From: Methanosarcinales archaeon ex4572_44
GTDB lineage: Archaea > Halobacteriota > Methanosarcinia > Methanosarcinales > EX4572-44
Length of the DNA stretch: 15,903 nucleotides
Direction: 5' to 3'
Assembly (NCBI GenBank): GCA_002254825.2
Contig: NJEL02000054.1
Span: forward strand, 1 to 15,903
In this document: in pieces, positions 5,691-13,176 of the stretch
Layout of the letters: each line of letters begins with the position of its first letter
Position numbering within the stretch: position 1 is the first letter of the stretch
Made by a program: the position numbers and the translations under genes
The notes under the pieces: model-generated
The model's database searches: none
What the model saw: the letters and a program-made list of their open reading frames with translations, nothing else
What the model was told of the DNA's origin: nothing

Positions 5691-8393
5691 ATGATTCACT
5701 CAGTTCCAAAAAGGATTGGTCAGATAAAATTCGGGTTTATATCCCCGAAAGAATTCAGAAAGATGAGCGTTACCCGTGTGATAACAGCAGACACTTATGA
5801 TGATGATGGCTTCCCAATAGATATGGGACTTATGGACACACGCCTCGGTGTCATCGACCCAGGGTTGCGGTGTAAGACCTGCGGGCAGCGAGCAGGCGAA
5901 TGCCCGGGCCACTTCGGACACATCGAACTCGTAGCACCCGTGATTCACATAGGGTTTGCAAAACTGATTCGAAAGCTCCTGCGTGCTATCTGCAGGTCAT
6001 GCGGACAACTACTTCTAACACCGAACGAAAAGACAAAATACTTGGAGGAAATACGAGCCAAAGTGGAAATCGGGCATTCGATCGATGACGTGGTGAACAC
6101 AGTCTTTAAAGAATCACGAAAGGCAAAAAAATGCCCGTATTGTGGCGAAGAACAGATCGATATAAAGTTTGAGAAGCCAACCACTTATTTAGAGGATAAA
6201 CACAAACTTATGCCTGCTGATATTAGAGACTTGTTTGAGAAGATACCTGATGACGACGTTGAGGTGATGGGTATGGACCCTGCGAGTGCACGCCCTGAGT
6301 GGATGCTGCTTACCGTGCTCCCGGTGCCACCTGTGACGATGCGACCTTCCATCACTCTCGAGTCAGGACAGCGCAGTGAAGACGACATCACCCACAAACT
6401 GGTGGACATCATCCGAATCAACCAGCGTTTTCAAGAGAATCGAGAAGCAGGAGCACCACAATTAATAATAGAAGACCTGTGGGAATTACTCCAGTACCAC
6501 GTCACCACGTTCATAGACAACGCAGTTTCAGGTGTCCCACCTGCACGCCACCGTTCAGGCCGCCCGCTCAAGACACTCTCTCAACGATTAAAGGGAAAAG
6601 AAGGACGGTTCAGAGGTAGTCTATCTGGAAAACGCGTTAATTTCTCAGCGAGAACTGTTATATCACCAGATCCAAACTTGAGCATAAGCGAGGTGGGTGT
6701 TCCTGAGGCAACTGCAAAGGAACTGACTATAACCATGAACGTCACCCAACATAACATCAACGATGCAAAAGAGTACGTGGCAAGAGGCCCGGAGAGACAC
6801 CCAGGTGCAAACTATGTAATCCGCGGTGATGGGCGGCGGGTCAAAGTCACAGACAAGAACTCACTGGAGCTTGTCGAGGCAATTGAAACAGGTTGGAAGG
6901 TGGAACGACACCTGAAGGACGGTGACATAGTTCTCTTCAACCGACAGCCATCGCTCCATCGGATGAGCATAATGGCTCACGAGGTTAAGGTGCTGCCAAA
7001 CAAGACATTCAGGTTAAATCCTGCCGTATGCCCACCCTACAATGCTGACTTTGACGGTGATGAAATGAACCTCCACGTTCCACAGACAGAGGAGGCACGG
7101 GCAGAGGCAAAGATCCTGATGCACGTCGAACACAACATACTATCGCCAAGATTCGGCGGACCGATTATAGGCGGGATACACGATCACATATCAGGATTAT
7201 ACCTCCTAACAAATAGGGATAAAAAAATATACAAGCCAGAAGCTCTGGAACTCCTGAAAAAATCCAGCATCAAAGAGCTCATGGAACCCGCCGGATACGA
7301 GAATGGCAAGCCATACTGGAATGGGAAGCAGATCTTCAGCATGATACTCCCAGACGGCTTACACTTAACATTCCAGGCTGAGATGTGTGAACACTGTGAA
7401 GAGTGTACGAAGGGAGAGTGCGAACGTGATGCATACGTCGTGATCGAAGACGGAATCCTGAAACACGGATCCATCGACGAGAAAGCGATCGGGGCGTTCA
7501 AAAGCAAGATCCTCGATAAAATCTATAAGGAATACGGCGAAGAGAACGCACGAATGTTTGTTGATGACGCCACCCGACTAGGGATACGTGCCATCATGAG
7601 AATGGGTTTCAGTTTTGGGATAGATGACGAAGATGTGACTGCAGAGGCTGACGTTCAGATCGGAGAAGTCCTCTCCGAGGCTGAGGAGCGTGTCACAAAA
7701 CTCATAATGGCTTACAGCGCGGGAGAACTTGAACAACTTCCAGGGCGAAGCCTTGACGAGACCCTGGAGATGAAGATCATGCAGGAACTCGGGCGTGCAA
7801 GGGATTCCGCCGGCGATATTGCAGGCAGAAACCTCGGGCTCTCAAACTCGGCAGTGATCATGGCACAATCGGGTGCCAGAGGCTCGATGCTCAACCTTAC
7901 CCAGATGGCTGGTTGTGTTGGTCAGCAAGCTGTTCGAGGAGAGCGTATACAGCGAGGATATGTTGGACGAACGCTTCCACACTACGAAACGGGAGATCTT
8001 GGTGCTGATGCACGTGGGTTTGTAAAATCAAGTTATAAGACTGGTTTATCTGCAACAGAGTACTTCTTTCATGCCATCGGTGGACGAGAGGGGTTGGTGG
8101 ACACCGCTGTTCGTACTTCACAGTCAGGATACCTCCAGCGGCGAATGGTCAACGCACTCCAGGACCTGGAGGTCCAGTATGATGGAACGGTCAGAGACAC
8201 GAGAGGCATGATCGTCCAGTTCATCTACGGCGAGGATGGGCTTGACCCGATGAAAGGAGATTTCGGGACACGCGAGAGCATACGGCGCATAATAAACTTG
8301 CACTCAAACGATACAGTGAATCATGCATCCCATCGTGCGAAGCTGCTGGCGTTGTCTCGGCCCAATCAATCGGAGAACCAGGTACACAGATGA
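5691..8393 (+). CDS. rpoA1: RNA polymerase subunit A' (largest subunit, N-terminal part)
   Basis: The 900-codon frame encodes the clamp, dock and active-site part of the largest subunit. Two zinc-type cysteine clusters are present (CKTCGQRAGECPGHFGH and CPYCGEE). GRFRGSLSGKRVNFSARTVI and FNRQPSLHRMSI are intact. The catalytic metal motif NADFDGD starts at residue 451, placing the three aspartates at 453, 455 and 457. The bridge-side LSNSAVIMAQSGARG is also intact. ATG 5691 follows AGGGAG (5674-5679) and lies 29 bases after rpoB. Native A' sequence runs to about GEDGLDPMKGDFG (near 848-860) and perhaps some 20 residues more. The last residues, ending NQSENQVHR, are an out-of-frame reading of the start of A''. 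The natural stop of A' is therefore missing. Confidence 0.93.
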   Translation: MIHSVPKRIGQIKFGFISPKEFRKMSVTRVITADTYDDDGFPIDMGLMDTRLGVIDPGLRCKTCGQRAGECPGHFGHIELVAPVIHIGFAKLIRKLLRAICRSCGQLLLTPNEKTKYLEEIRAKVEIGHSIDDVVNTVFKESRKAKKCPYCGEEQIDIKFEKPTTYLEDKHKLMPADIRDLFEKIPDDDVEVMGMDPASARPEWMLLTVLPVPPVTMRPSITLESGQRSEDDITHKLVDIIRINQRFQENREAGAPQLIIEDLWELLQYHVTTFIDNAVSGVPPARHRSGRPLKTLSQRLKGKEGRFRGSLSGKRVNFSARTVISPDPNLSISEVGVPEATAKELTITMNVTQHNINDAKEYVARGPERHPGANYVIRGDGRRVKVTDKNSLELVEAIETGWKVERHLKDGDIVLFNRQPSLHRMSIMAHEVKVLPNKTFRLNPAVCPPYNADFDGDEMNLHVPQTEEARAEAKILMHVEHNILSPRFGGPIIGGIHDHISGLYLLTNRDKKIYKPEALELLKKSSIKELMEPAGYENGKPYWNGKQIFSMILPDGLHLTFQAEMCEHCEECTKGECERDAYVVIEDGILKHGSIDEKAIGAFKSKILDKIYKEYGEENARMFVDDATRLGIRAIMRMGFSFGIDDEDVTAEADVQIGEVLSEAEERVTKLIMAYSAGELEQLPGRSLDETLEMKIMQELGRARDSAGDIAGRNLGLSNSAVIMAQSGARGSMLNLTQMAGCVGQQAVRGERIQRGYVGRTLPHYETGDLGADARGFVKSSYKTGLSATEYFFHAIGGREGLVDTAVRTSQSGYLQRRMVNALQDLEVQYDGTVRDTRGMIVQFIYGEDGLDPMKGDFGTRESIRRIINLHSNDTVNHASHRAKLLALSRPNQSENQVHR
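8246..8389 (+). other. A'' N-terminal coding sequence without a start codon
   Basis: In the A'' frame the codons just before ATG 8390 read CEAAGVVSAQSIGEPGTQM, a nearly invariant part of all largest subunits, preceded by NKLALKRYSESCIPS. This frame is open back to TGA 8243-8245 but contains no ATG, GTG or TTG, so no normal start can make this segment. The A' frame covers the same bases one frame over. A'' usually has about 50-60 residues before CEAxG; at most 31 codons are open here. The simplest reading is a deletion that removed the A' stop and the A'' start. A start at ACG 8270, 10 bases after an AAAGGAG tract (8253-8259), is a weak alternative. Confidence 0.7.
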
Positions 8394-9301
8394 CGATGCG
8401 CACATTCCACTATGCAGGCGTTGCTGAAATCAACGTCACACTCGGCTTACCCAGGATCATCGAACTCGTCGATGCCCGCAAGAATCCAAGCACCCCGATG
8501 ATGACCATCTACCTCAAAGAGGAATATTCCAATGATCGGGAAAAATCGAGTGATGTTGCATGGGCGATTGAGTCAACACACCTTCATCACATCGGAGACA
8601 TCACCACCAACGTCTCGGAGATGAAGATCATCGTGAACATAGAACCAAAGGCACTGGAGATGCGAAAGATGACACCAGGCGAAGTGGCTATGGCATTAGA
8701 GGTTGCTATAGGACTGCCCGTGGAACTTGTCGACCACACATTGACAACAGCCCCCGAAGAAGTCTCATACCGCGGACTGCTCCAATTGGCTAAGAAAATT
8801 CGAAACGTGAAGTTGAAGGGGATCGACGAGATAAAAAGGGTGGTGATCCGCAGAGAGAGCGACGAATACATACTATACACCGAAGGCTCAGCCTTGAGCA
8901 AGATCCTCCCGATCCCTGGCGTAGACCCGACCCGCACCCGAACAAACAACATAATAGAGATGGCAGACGTCTTAGGTATCGAAACAGCCCGCCAATCAAT
9001 AATAGACGAAATAATGGCAACTTTGAGAGAACAAGGACTGGACGTAGATATCCGCCACATAATGCTTGTCGCAGACATAATGACATGCGACGGCGAAGTC
9101 AAACAGATCGGACGACACGGGATATCAGGCGAAAAAGCAAGCGTGCTTGCAAGAGCAGCCTTCGAAGTCACAGTCAACCACCTGTTGGATTCAGGTGTTA
9201 GAGGCGAGATCGACGAACTCGATGGCGTGACTGAGAACGTGATTGTAGGACAACCCGTAAAACTCGGAACTGGAAACGTGAAACTGGTAGCAAGAAAATG
9301 A
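8390..9301 (+). CDS. rpoA2: RNA polymerase subunit A'' (largest subunit, C-terminal part)
   Basis: The frame from ATG 8390 gives 303 residues, against roughly 380-400 in the family. It starts inside the conserved core (TMRTFHYAGVAEINVTLGLPR) instead of at a natural N-terminus. It contains VDARKNPSTPMMTIY, GVDPTRTRTNNIIEMADVLGI, and the C-terminal signature of DIRHIMLVADIMT followed by a core ending GISGEKASVLARAAFE. These supply the trigger loop, the jaw and part of the clamp. True coding clearly extends upstream to at least 8339 in this frame (see 8246-8389). ATG 8390 overlaps the A' stop as ATGA, but that overlap is a by-product of the frame shift, not a natural coupling site. The C-terminus is complete and 19 bases separate it from the next gene. 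Confidence 0.9.
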   Translation: MTMRTFHYAGVAEINVTLGLPRIIELVDARKNPSTPMMTIYLKEEYSNDREKSSDVAWAIESTHLHHIGDITTNVSEMKIIVNIEPKALEMRKMTPGEVAMALEVAIGLPVELVDHTLTTAPEEVSYRGLLQLAKKIRNVKLKGIDEIKRVVIRRESDEYILYTEGSALSKILPIPGVDPTRTRTNNIIEMADVLGIETARQSIIDEIMATLREQGLDVDIRHIMLVADIMTCDGEVKQIGRHGISGEKASVLARAAFEVTVNHLLDSGVRGEIDELDGVTENVIVGQPVKLGTGNVKLVARK

Positions 9302-9320
9302 GAAACAGGAGGAATAAACC

Positions 9321-9893
9321 ATGGTTGACACAGATAAAATATTAAGAACCATAATAAAAGAGGGGAAAGTGGTGATCGGCGCAAAAGAGACAATCCAGAG
9401 CGTTAGCGACAAAACAGCAAAACTCGTAATCGTATCATCAAACTGCCCCACTGAAGTGAAAGAAGAGATCGGAATGGACAACCAGATCGAATACAATGCA
9501 GACAACATAGAACTTGGAACCGCATGCGGGAAACCATTCGCAATATCCACACTTGCAATACTCGAAGCCGATGAAAGCGTCGTGAAAAGCGAAGAGATGG
9601 GCGCAGCCATCGGAAGACACGGCGAACACGTGGGCCGCCTACGAACAACCATCAACAAACAGATAGAAATAATAGAATACTCAGAAAACCCACAAGAATT
9701 CATAAAAAATCTACTACAACCTGTTGCAGTCAAAAAAATAAATATAATTGAGAAAAACGACAAACACATCGCTTACATCGAAGTGGCTGCAAGAGAAAAA
9801 GGGCTTGCCATAGGAAGAGAGGGACAAAAGATAGAAAAAGTAAAATCGATAGTCAAAAGACACCACGACATCGACAACGTAATCATCCAATAA
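9321..9893 (+). CDS. eL30 (L30e) joined in frame to NusA-like KH protein
   Basis: Residues 1 to about 86 are ribosomal protein L30e/L7Ae-type eL30 (GKVVIGAKETI, LVIVSSNCP, LGTACGKPFAISTLAIL). From about 87 the sequence is the archaeal NusA-like RNA-binding protein, with first KH motif AIGRHG (GxxG 98-101), EYSENPQEFIKNLL, second KH motif AIGREG (GxxG 165-168) and a terminal RHHDIDNVII. In euryarchaea these are separate adjacent genes of about 100 and 140 residues. Here eL30 lacks its last few residues and NusA lacks its first 45-50 (the first helix and strands of KH1). ATG 9321 follows GGAGG (9309-9313). A junction deletion, real or in the assembly, explains this; a genuine two-domain fusion is the alternative. 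The two halves together are far shorter than the sum of the two families. Confidence 0.87.
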   Translation: MVDTDKILRTIIKEGKVVIGAKETIQSVSDKTAKLVIVSSNCPTEVKEEIGMDNQIEYNADNIELGTACGKPFAISTLAILEADESVVKSEEMGAAIGRHGEHVGRLRTTINKQIEIIEYSENPQEFIKNLLQPVAVKKINIIEKNDKHIAYIEVAAREKGLAIGREGQKIEKVKSIVKRHHDIDNVIIQ

Positions 9894-9949
9894 ATAAAGA
9901 GAACACGGTTTAACCCCACCCGTGAAGTGTGAGAGGATGTGAAGAAAAA

Positions 9950-10453
9950 ATGATAAACGAAATGTTTTTGAATCTCTTAATGCCGATTTTAAGTAAGGGA
10001 TTTCCGTTTTTACCTAAGAAACTCTATTCTGAATCCAAATTTAAAGAACAAATTGATATTGATGTTCAGAGTAGCAATCCAATAAAAATATCTTTAAACG
10101 GAAAAATACCCACGATTTCCATTTATCTTAAAATCACCAATAGATCGCCTTATCTCGATGTAAAATTAGATAGAGCGGTATTTTCAGTATGGGTACGCGG
10201 GGATTCAGGTACTTTCCCCCTTATTGATACTTTTTGGGTTCTGTCACCTAAACATATCAAAAGAAGTGAAAGCGAAGAAATATTTTGTCAAAAAGACTTG
10301 AATAAATTCCAATTTGATCTTGTGAAGGAAATAAAAGATAGTAAAGAAGTAACGACAGACTTATCATCATTTAAGTTTTGGTTCGATTCTTCATTATACC
10401 ATAGTATGCTTATAGAAACTTCTTTGAAGAACAAGCCGTGCAAAGTAGATTAG
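9950..10453 (+). CDS. AT-rich hypothetical protein
   Basis: The 167-residue product is not recognised. ATG 9950 (MINEMFLNLL) is preferred over GTG 9929; the purine-rich GAGAGG upstream is a weak ribosome binding site. The N-terminus has a hydrophobic stretch, FLNLLMPIL, then a basic segment, and could be a membrane-interacting helix, though it is short for a transmembrane segment. The middle (ISIYLKITNRSPYLDVKLDRAVFSVWV) alternates like a beta-sandwich domain, similar in style to extracellular or LEA-type folds, but this is only an impression. Base composition is much more AT-rich than the polymerase genes, suggesting later acquisition. It occupies the place where rps12, rps7 and EF-2 genes commonly follow nusA. 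About 154 AT-rich bases with no visible gene separate it from the convergent phosphatase gene. Confidence 0.65.
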   Translation: MINEMFLNLLMPILSKGFPFLPKKLYSESKFKEQIDIDVQSSNPIKISLNGKIPTISIYLKITNRSPYLDVKLDRAVFSVWVRGDSGTFPLIDTFWVLSPKHIKRSESEEIFCQKDLNKFQFDLVKEIKDSKEVTTDLSSFKFWFDSSLYHSMLIETSLKNKPCKVD

Positions 10454-10607
10454 TTAAAATGATTCAATTTTAAAAATAATTAAAAATCTTGAAGATTGGA
10501 AAATAGATAAAAGTCTGTACATTCCTCGCAGGCACAATCACCCCATGGAGGAGCCAGCCACTACACAAAATTTTCTTGCTTTGTTCACCCTTGTTTTCTG
10601 TCCTTTG

Positions 10608-11402
10608 TTATTTGAGGTGTTCTACAATCCTGTTGTGAAGCTTATCGTCTCTCGTTGCGATCAGTGCGATATTGGTGGCTTTCGCGTCTTCGTTCAGCGG
10701 CCTTCCTTCGAGGTCCGTGAGTTGCCCGCCGGCTTCCTGTAGTATCAGTTGTGATGCCATTATGTCGTAGCTGCTGAGGAGTCCTCGTGTGTCGATGAGC
10801 CCGTCGGTGGTGTTGTCTGCGACAAAGCACATGTCAAGTGCGATGCTTCCGAGTGTTCGTTGGATGATCTCTTTTCCAAGTTCGATTATTCCTTTTGGTA
10901 TTATTTTTATGCCGTAGGAGTAGATTGAGACGATCGGTTTTGGCCGTGTTCCTCTTTTTTTGCCTGTGATCTTTTTTCTATTGATGAATGCTCCTCTGTT
11001 TTTAACTGCACTGTAGGTGTTGTTGTTTATGTCTGTTATGGCTGCCATTGTGATGTCGTTGAAGGTAGCGCCTGTGGTTTTTTCGGAGAGTGCGAGTGAT
11101 GTGCAGAAGAATGGTATTCCGCAGGTGGCGTTGGTTGATCCGTCTACAGGGTCAAATACGAGTAGTGCCTGTGGATTTTTCCCGATCGTTCTATCTCCGA
11201 GTTCTTCTGAGATGATTCGTGCCGAAATGTCACGTGTTGTGAGCGCTGCGTCGAGTGCGTTCTCTGCTGCGAGGTCGATCTTTCGTGTGATGTCGCGTGG
11301 TCTTACTGTTACAAGTTCGCCGTAGTCTTGGGTGTTGGTCATAGTTTCTGATATGACGTCACGTATTTCTTGGGCGATTTCGCAGAGTGTGTTGATCTTC
11401 AT
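10608..11402 (-). CDS. Inositol monophosphatase-family phosphatase (IMPase/FBPase/CysQ superfamily)
   Basis: The 264-residue product has the three metal-site motifs of the lithium-sensitive phosphatase superfamily: SEELGD (E66, E67), FDPVDGSTNAT (D84, D87) and a late aspartate in SYDIMASQLILQEAGG, where most members have WD. Archaeal members hydrolyse inositol-1-phosphate, fructose-1,6-bisphosphate, or 3'-phosphoadenosine 5'-phosphate (CysQ type); the sequence alone does not decide. The start at 11402 overlaps the stop of the kinase gene as ATGA and removes a short N-terminal extension that a longer frame would give. Coupling to an APS-kinase-like gene makes a role in sulfonucleotide turnover possible, but this is context inference. 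It is a stand-alone phosphatase with no NAD-kinase domain as found in some methanogens. Confidence 0.85.
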   Translation of the reverse strand: MKINTLCEIAQEIRDVISETMTNTQDYGELVTVRPRDITRKIDLAAENALDAALTTRDISARIISEELGDRTIGKNPQALLVFDPVDGSTNATCGIPFFCTSLALSEKTTGATFNDITMAAITDINNNTYSAVKNRGAFINRKKITGKKRGTRPKPIVSIYSYGIKIIPKGIIELGKEIIQRTLGSIALDMCFVADNTTDGLIDTRGLLSSYDIMASQLILQEAGGQLTDLEGRPLNEDAKATNIALIATRDDKLHNRIVEHLK

Positions 11403-11935
11403 CGGAATAGCTCCTGTATCCTCGCTGCTGCACGTCTTGCACATTCTTCGATTGTCTCTTTGTTGCTCTCAAGGTGTATTTCGGGATTTTGTGGTGGTTC
11501 GTAGGCTATGTTCACGCCCGGAACTGTTGCTTTTTTCTCGGATGATTTATTGTAGATTTCTGCTGGCGCGTACGTGTCGTTCCTCTTTGATTCTCTATTG
11601 ATGCATATTTCGAGTGGGCATTCTACGTATGCCTCTGCAAAGTTGGGTATGAGGCTTCGTGCCGTGTCGCGGTACTGTTGCCTGTTTGCCGTGGCGTCAA
11701 TAAAGACGTTTATGTTGCATTCGACGAGCAGGTATGCCATGTAGGCGAGGGATGCATACACGATATTTCGCTCTTCATCACTGTAGCTTGGTTTTGGAGT
11801 TATTGTTCTCCGTATTTTGTCAAGCTGGAGTATTTTAATCCTGTACCCTTCTCTTTTCAAGATTTCTACTGTTTTATTCGAGATGGCACTCTTTCCGCTA
11901 CCAGGAAGTCCTGTGAACCAGACTGCGAATGCCAT
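11399..11935 (-). CDS. Adenylylsulfate kinase-like P-loop kinase (CysC-like)
   Basis: The 178-residue protein has a Walker A motif GLPGSGKS (9-16) and the overall CysC layout: ERNIVYASLAYMAYLL, NVFIDATANRQQYRDTAR, AYVECPLEICINRESKR, and a late YEPP segment. APS kinase phosphorylates adenylyl sulfate to PAPS. Classical members have a DGD motif followed by R and a KGLY motif; here the equivalents are LDKIRRTITP and NDTYAP, so the substrate may differ. I leave the symbol blank for that reason. The start ATG 11935 has GAAGGA (11944-11949) inside the end of ilvC, 5 bases away, so it is the middle gene of a three-gene operon. Its stop overlaps the phosphatase start. Confidence 0.8.
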   Translation of the reverse strand: MAFAVWFTGLPGSGKSAISNKTVEILKREGYRIKILQLDKIRRTITPKPSYSDEERNIVYASLAYMAYLLVECNINVFIDATANRQQYRDTARSLIPNFAEAYVECPLEICINRESKRNDTYAPAEIYNKSSEKKATVPGVNIAYEPPQNPEIHLESNKETIEECARRAAARIQELFR

Positions 11936-11940
11936 TATTC

Positions 11941-12933
11941 TTATCCTTCAAGCCATGACATCTTGCTTCTGAGCTCTTTCCCGATCTGCTCGATCACATG
12001 TCCGTGTTCTTTCTCTTCAAGTGCTTTCAGAACAGGCATATTGGCTTTGCCTTCGAGCACGAACTCTCTTGCAAACTCACCACTTTGAATTCTATCAAGT
12101 GCTTCCTTCATGGCTTTCCGTGTCTGCTCGTTGATGATCTTTGGGCCTACTGTAAGACCGCCGTACTCTGCAGTGTTGGAGACGTAATACCACATCTTGG
12201 TGAGCCCGCCTTCATGAATAAGATCAACTATGAGCTTTAACTCGTGGAGCGTTTCAAAGTATGCGATCTCTGGCTTATAGCCTGCTTCGACCAGTGTCTC
12301 AAAGGACGCCTTTATGAGTTCGCTGACACCACCACAAAGATCAACCTGTTCACCGAAAAGATCAGTCTCTGTCTCCTCTGCAAAACTTGTCTCAATCACA
12401 CCAGCACGTGTGCCACCGATACCTTTTGCAAAACCAAGCCCAATCTCCCTCGCACTCCCACTCGCATTCTGGTAAACTGCTAGGAGACAGGGCACACCAG
12501 CGCCTTCAAGGTACGTTCTACGCACAAGATACCCCGGCCCCTTCGGTGCCACCATGAAAACATCAACGTTCTCTGGCGGGACGATCTGATGATAATGGAT
12601 ATTGAATCCATGCGAAAACGAAATAGCATTCCCCTGCTCAAGACCAGGCGCAATCTCACGCCGATATACATCTGGCTGCACCTCATCAGGAAGGAGCATG
12701 TGAACAATATCAGCTCTCCTCGCAGCATCACCGATGCCTAACACCTTCATACCATCTGCTTTTGCAACATTCCACGAAGAACCACCTTCGCGCAATCCCA
12801 CAATCACATCCAAACCAGAATCGCTGAGGTTTTGAGCCTGAGCAGCACCCTGACTCCCATACCCAACAACTGCAATCGTCTTCTCAGCCAAGAGATCCAT
12901 GTCAGCATCCCTATCATAGTACATCTTAACCAT
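11941..12933 (-). CDS. ilvC: Ketol-acid reductoisomerase (NADP+), class I
   Basis: This is the second common step of branched-chain amino acid synthesis: acetolactate or acetohydroxybutyrate is isomerised and reduced to the dihydroxy acid. The 330-residue product has the class I length. The Rossmann motif GYGSQG (24-29) is followed by GLREGGSSW, where serines bind the NADPH phosphate. SHGFNIHY and MVAPKGPGYLVRR are present, as are the metal-binding DLFGEQVDLCGG and YFETLHELKLIVDLI. I placed the start at 12933 because GAGGTGA (12939-12945 on the minus strand) lies 5 bases upstream and the family begins with MVKMYYDRDAD; a longer frame to 13068 has no such support. It leads the operon with the kinase and phosphatase genes, whose link to valine/isoleucine synthesis is unclear. 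Confidence 0.96.
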   Translation of the reverse strand: MVKMYYDRDADMDLLAEKTIAVVGYGSQGAAQAQNLSDSGLDVIVGLREGGSSWNVAKADGMKVLGIGDAARRADIVHMLLPDEVQPDVYRREIAPGLEQGNAISFSHGFNIHYHQIVPPENVDVFMVAPKGPGYLVRRTYLEGAGVPCLLAVYQNASGSAREIGLGFAKGIGGTRAGVIETSFAEETETDLFGEQVDLCGGVSELIKASFETLVEAGYKPEIAYFETLHELKLIVDLIHEGGLTKMWYYVSNTAEYGGLTVGPKIINEQTRKAMKEALDRIQSGEFAREFVLEGKANMPVLKALEEKEHGHVIEQIGKELRSKMSWLEG

Positions 12934-13176
12934 ATTATTCACCTCGAATACCATTGATCGCCCGATAGATTGACAGACGGGTCTGATTAACCTGTTGGTA
13001 GGAGTGATACCTGCAGAGATAAGCTTAACGACGATATATATTGGCAAGATACCGAGTGGTGTGTACAATCTATTTCCAAAGTTGGATGACTCATCGATAG
13101 ACTTTATTCTAACAACAATAGATCAGACGTACTTGAGCGGAAAGATTAATTTGGTTATAGTGTTATGGTGGTGTTG
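12934..13176. promoter_or_regulatory. Divergent promoter region between ilvC and purM
   Basis: On the minus strand ATATATAT (13034-13041) is a good TATA box for ilvC and would give a leader of about 75 bases. That leader holds the inverted repeat CAGAC-GG-GTCTG (12974-12985), an operator candidate. On the plus strand AAAGATTAATTT (13141-13152) is the best TATA-like tract for purM and predicts a start of transcription very close to ATG 13177. No open frame here looks coding. Confidence 0.45.

Noticed and set aside
8246..8393. Programmed -1 frameshift joining A' and A''
   Set aside because: No convincing slippery heptamer in the right phase was found, and the missing A'' N-terminal residues would still be unexplained; kept only as an alternative.
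9904..9924. CACGG/CCGTG inverted repeat after the NusA-like gene as a terminator
   Set aside because: The stem is only 5 bp and no T-run follows.
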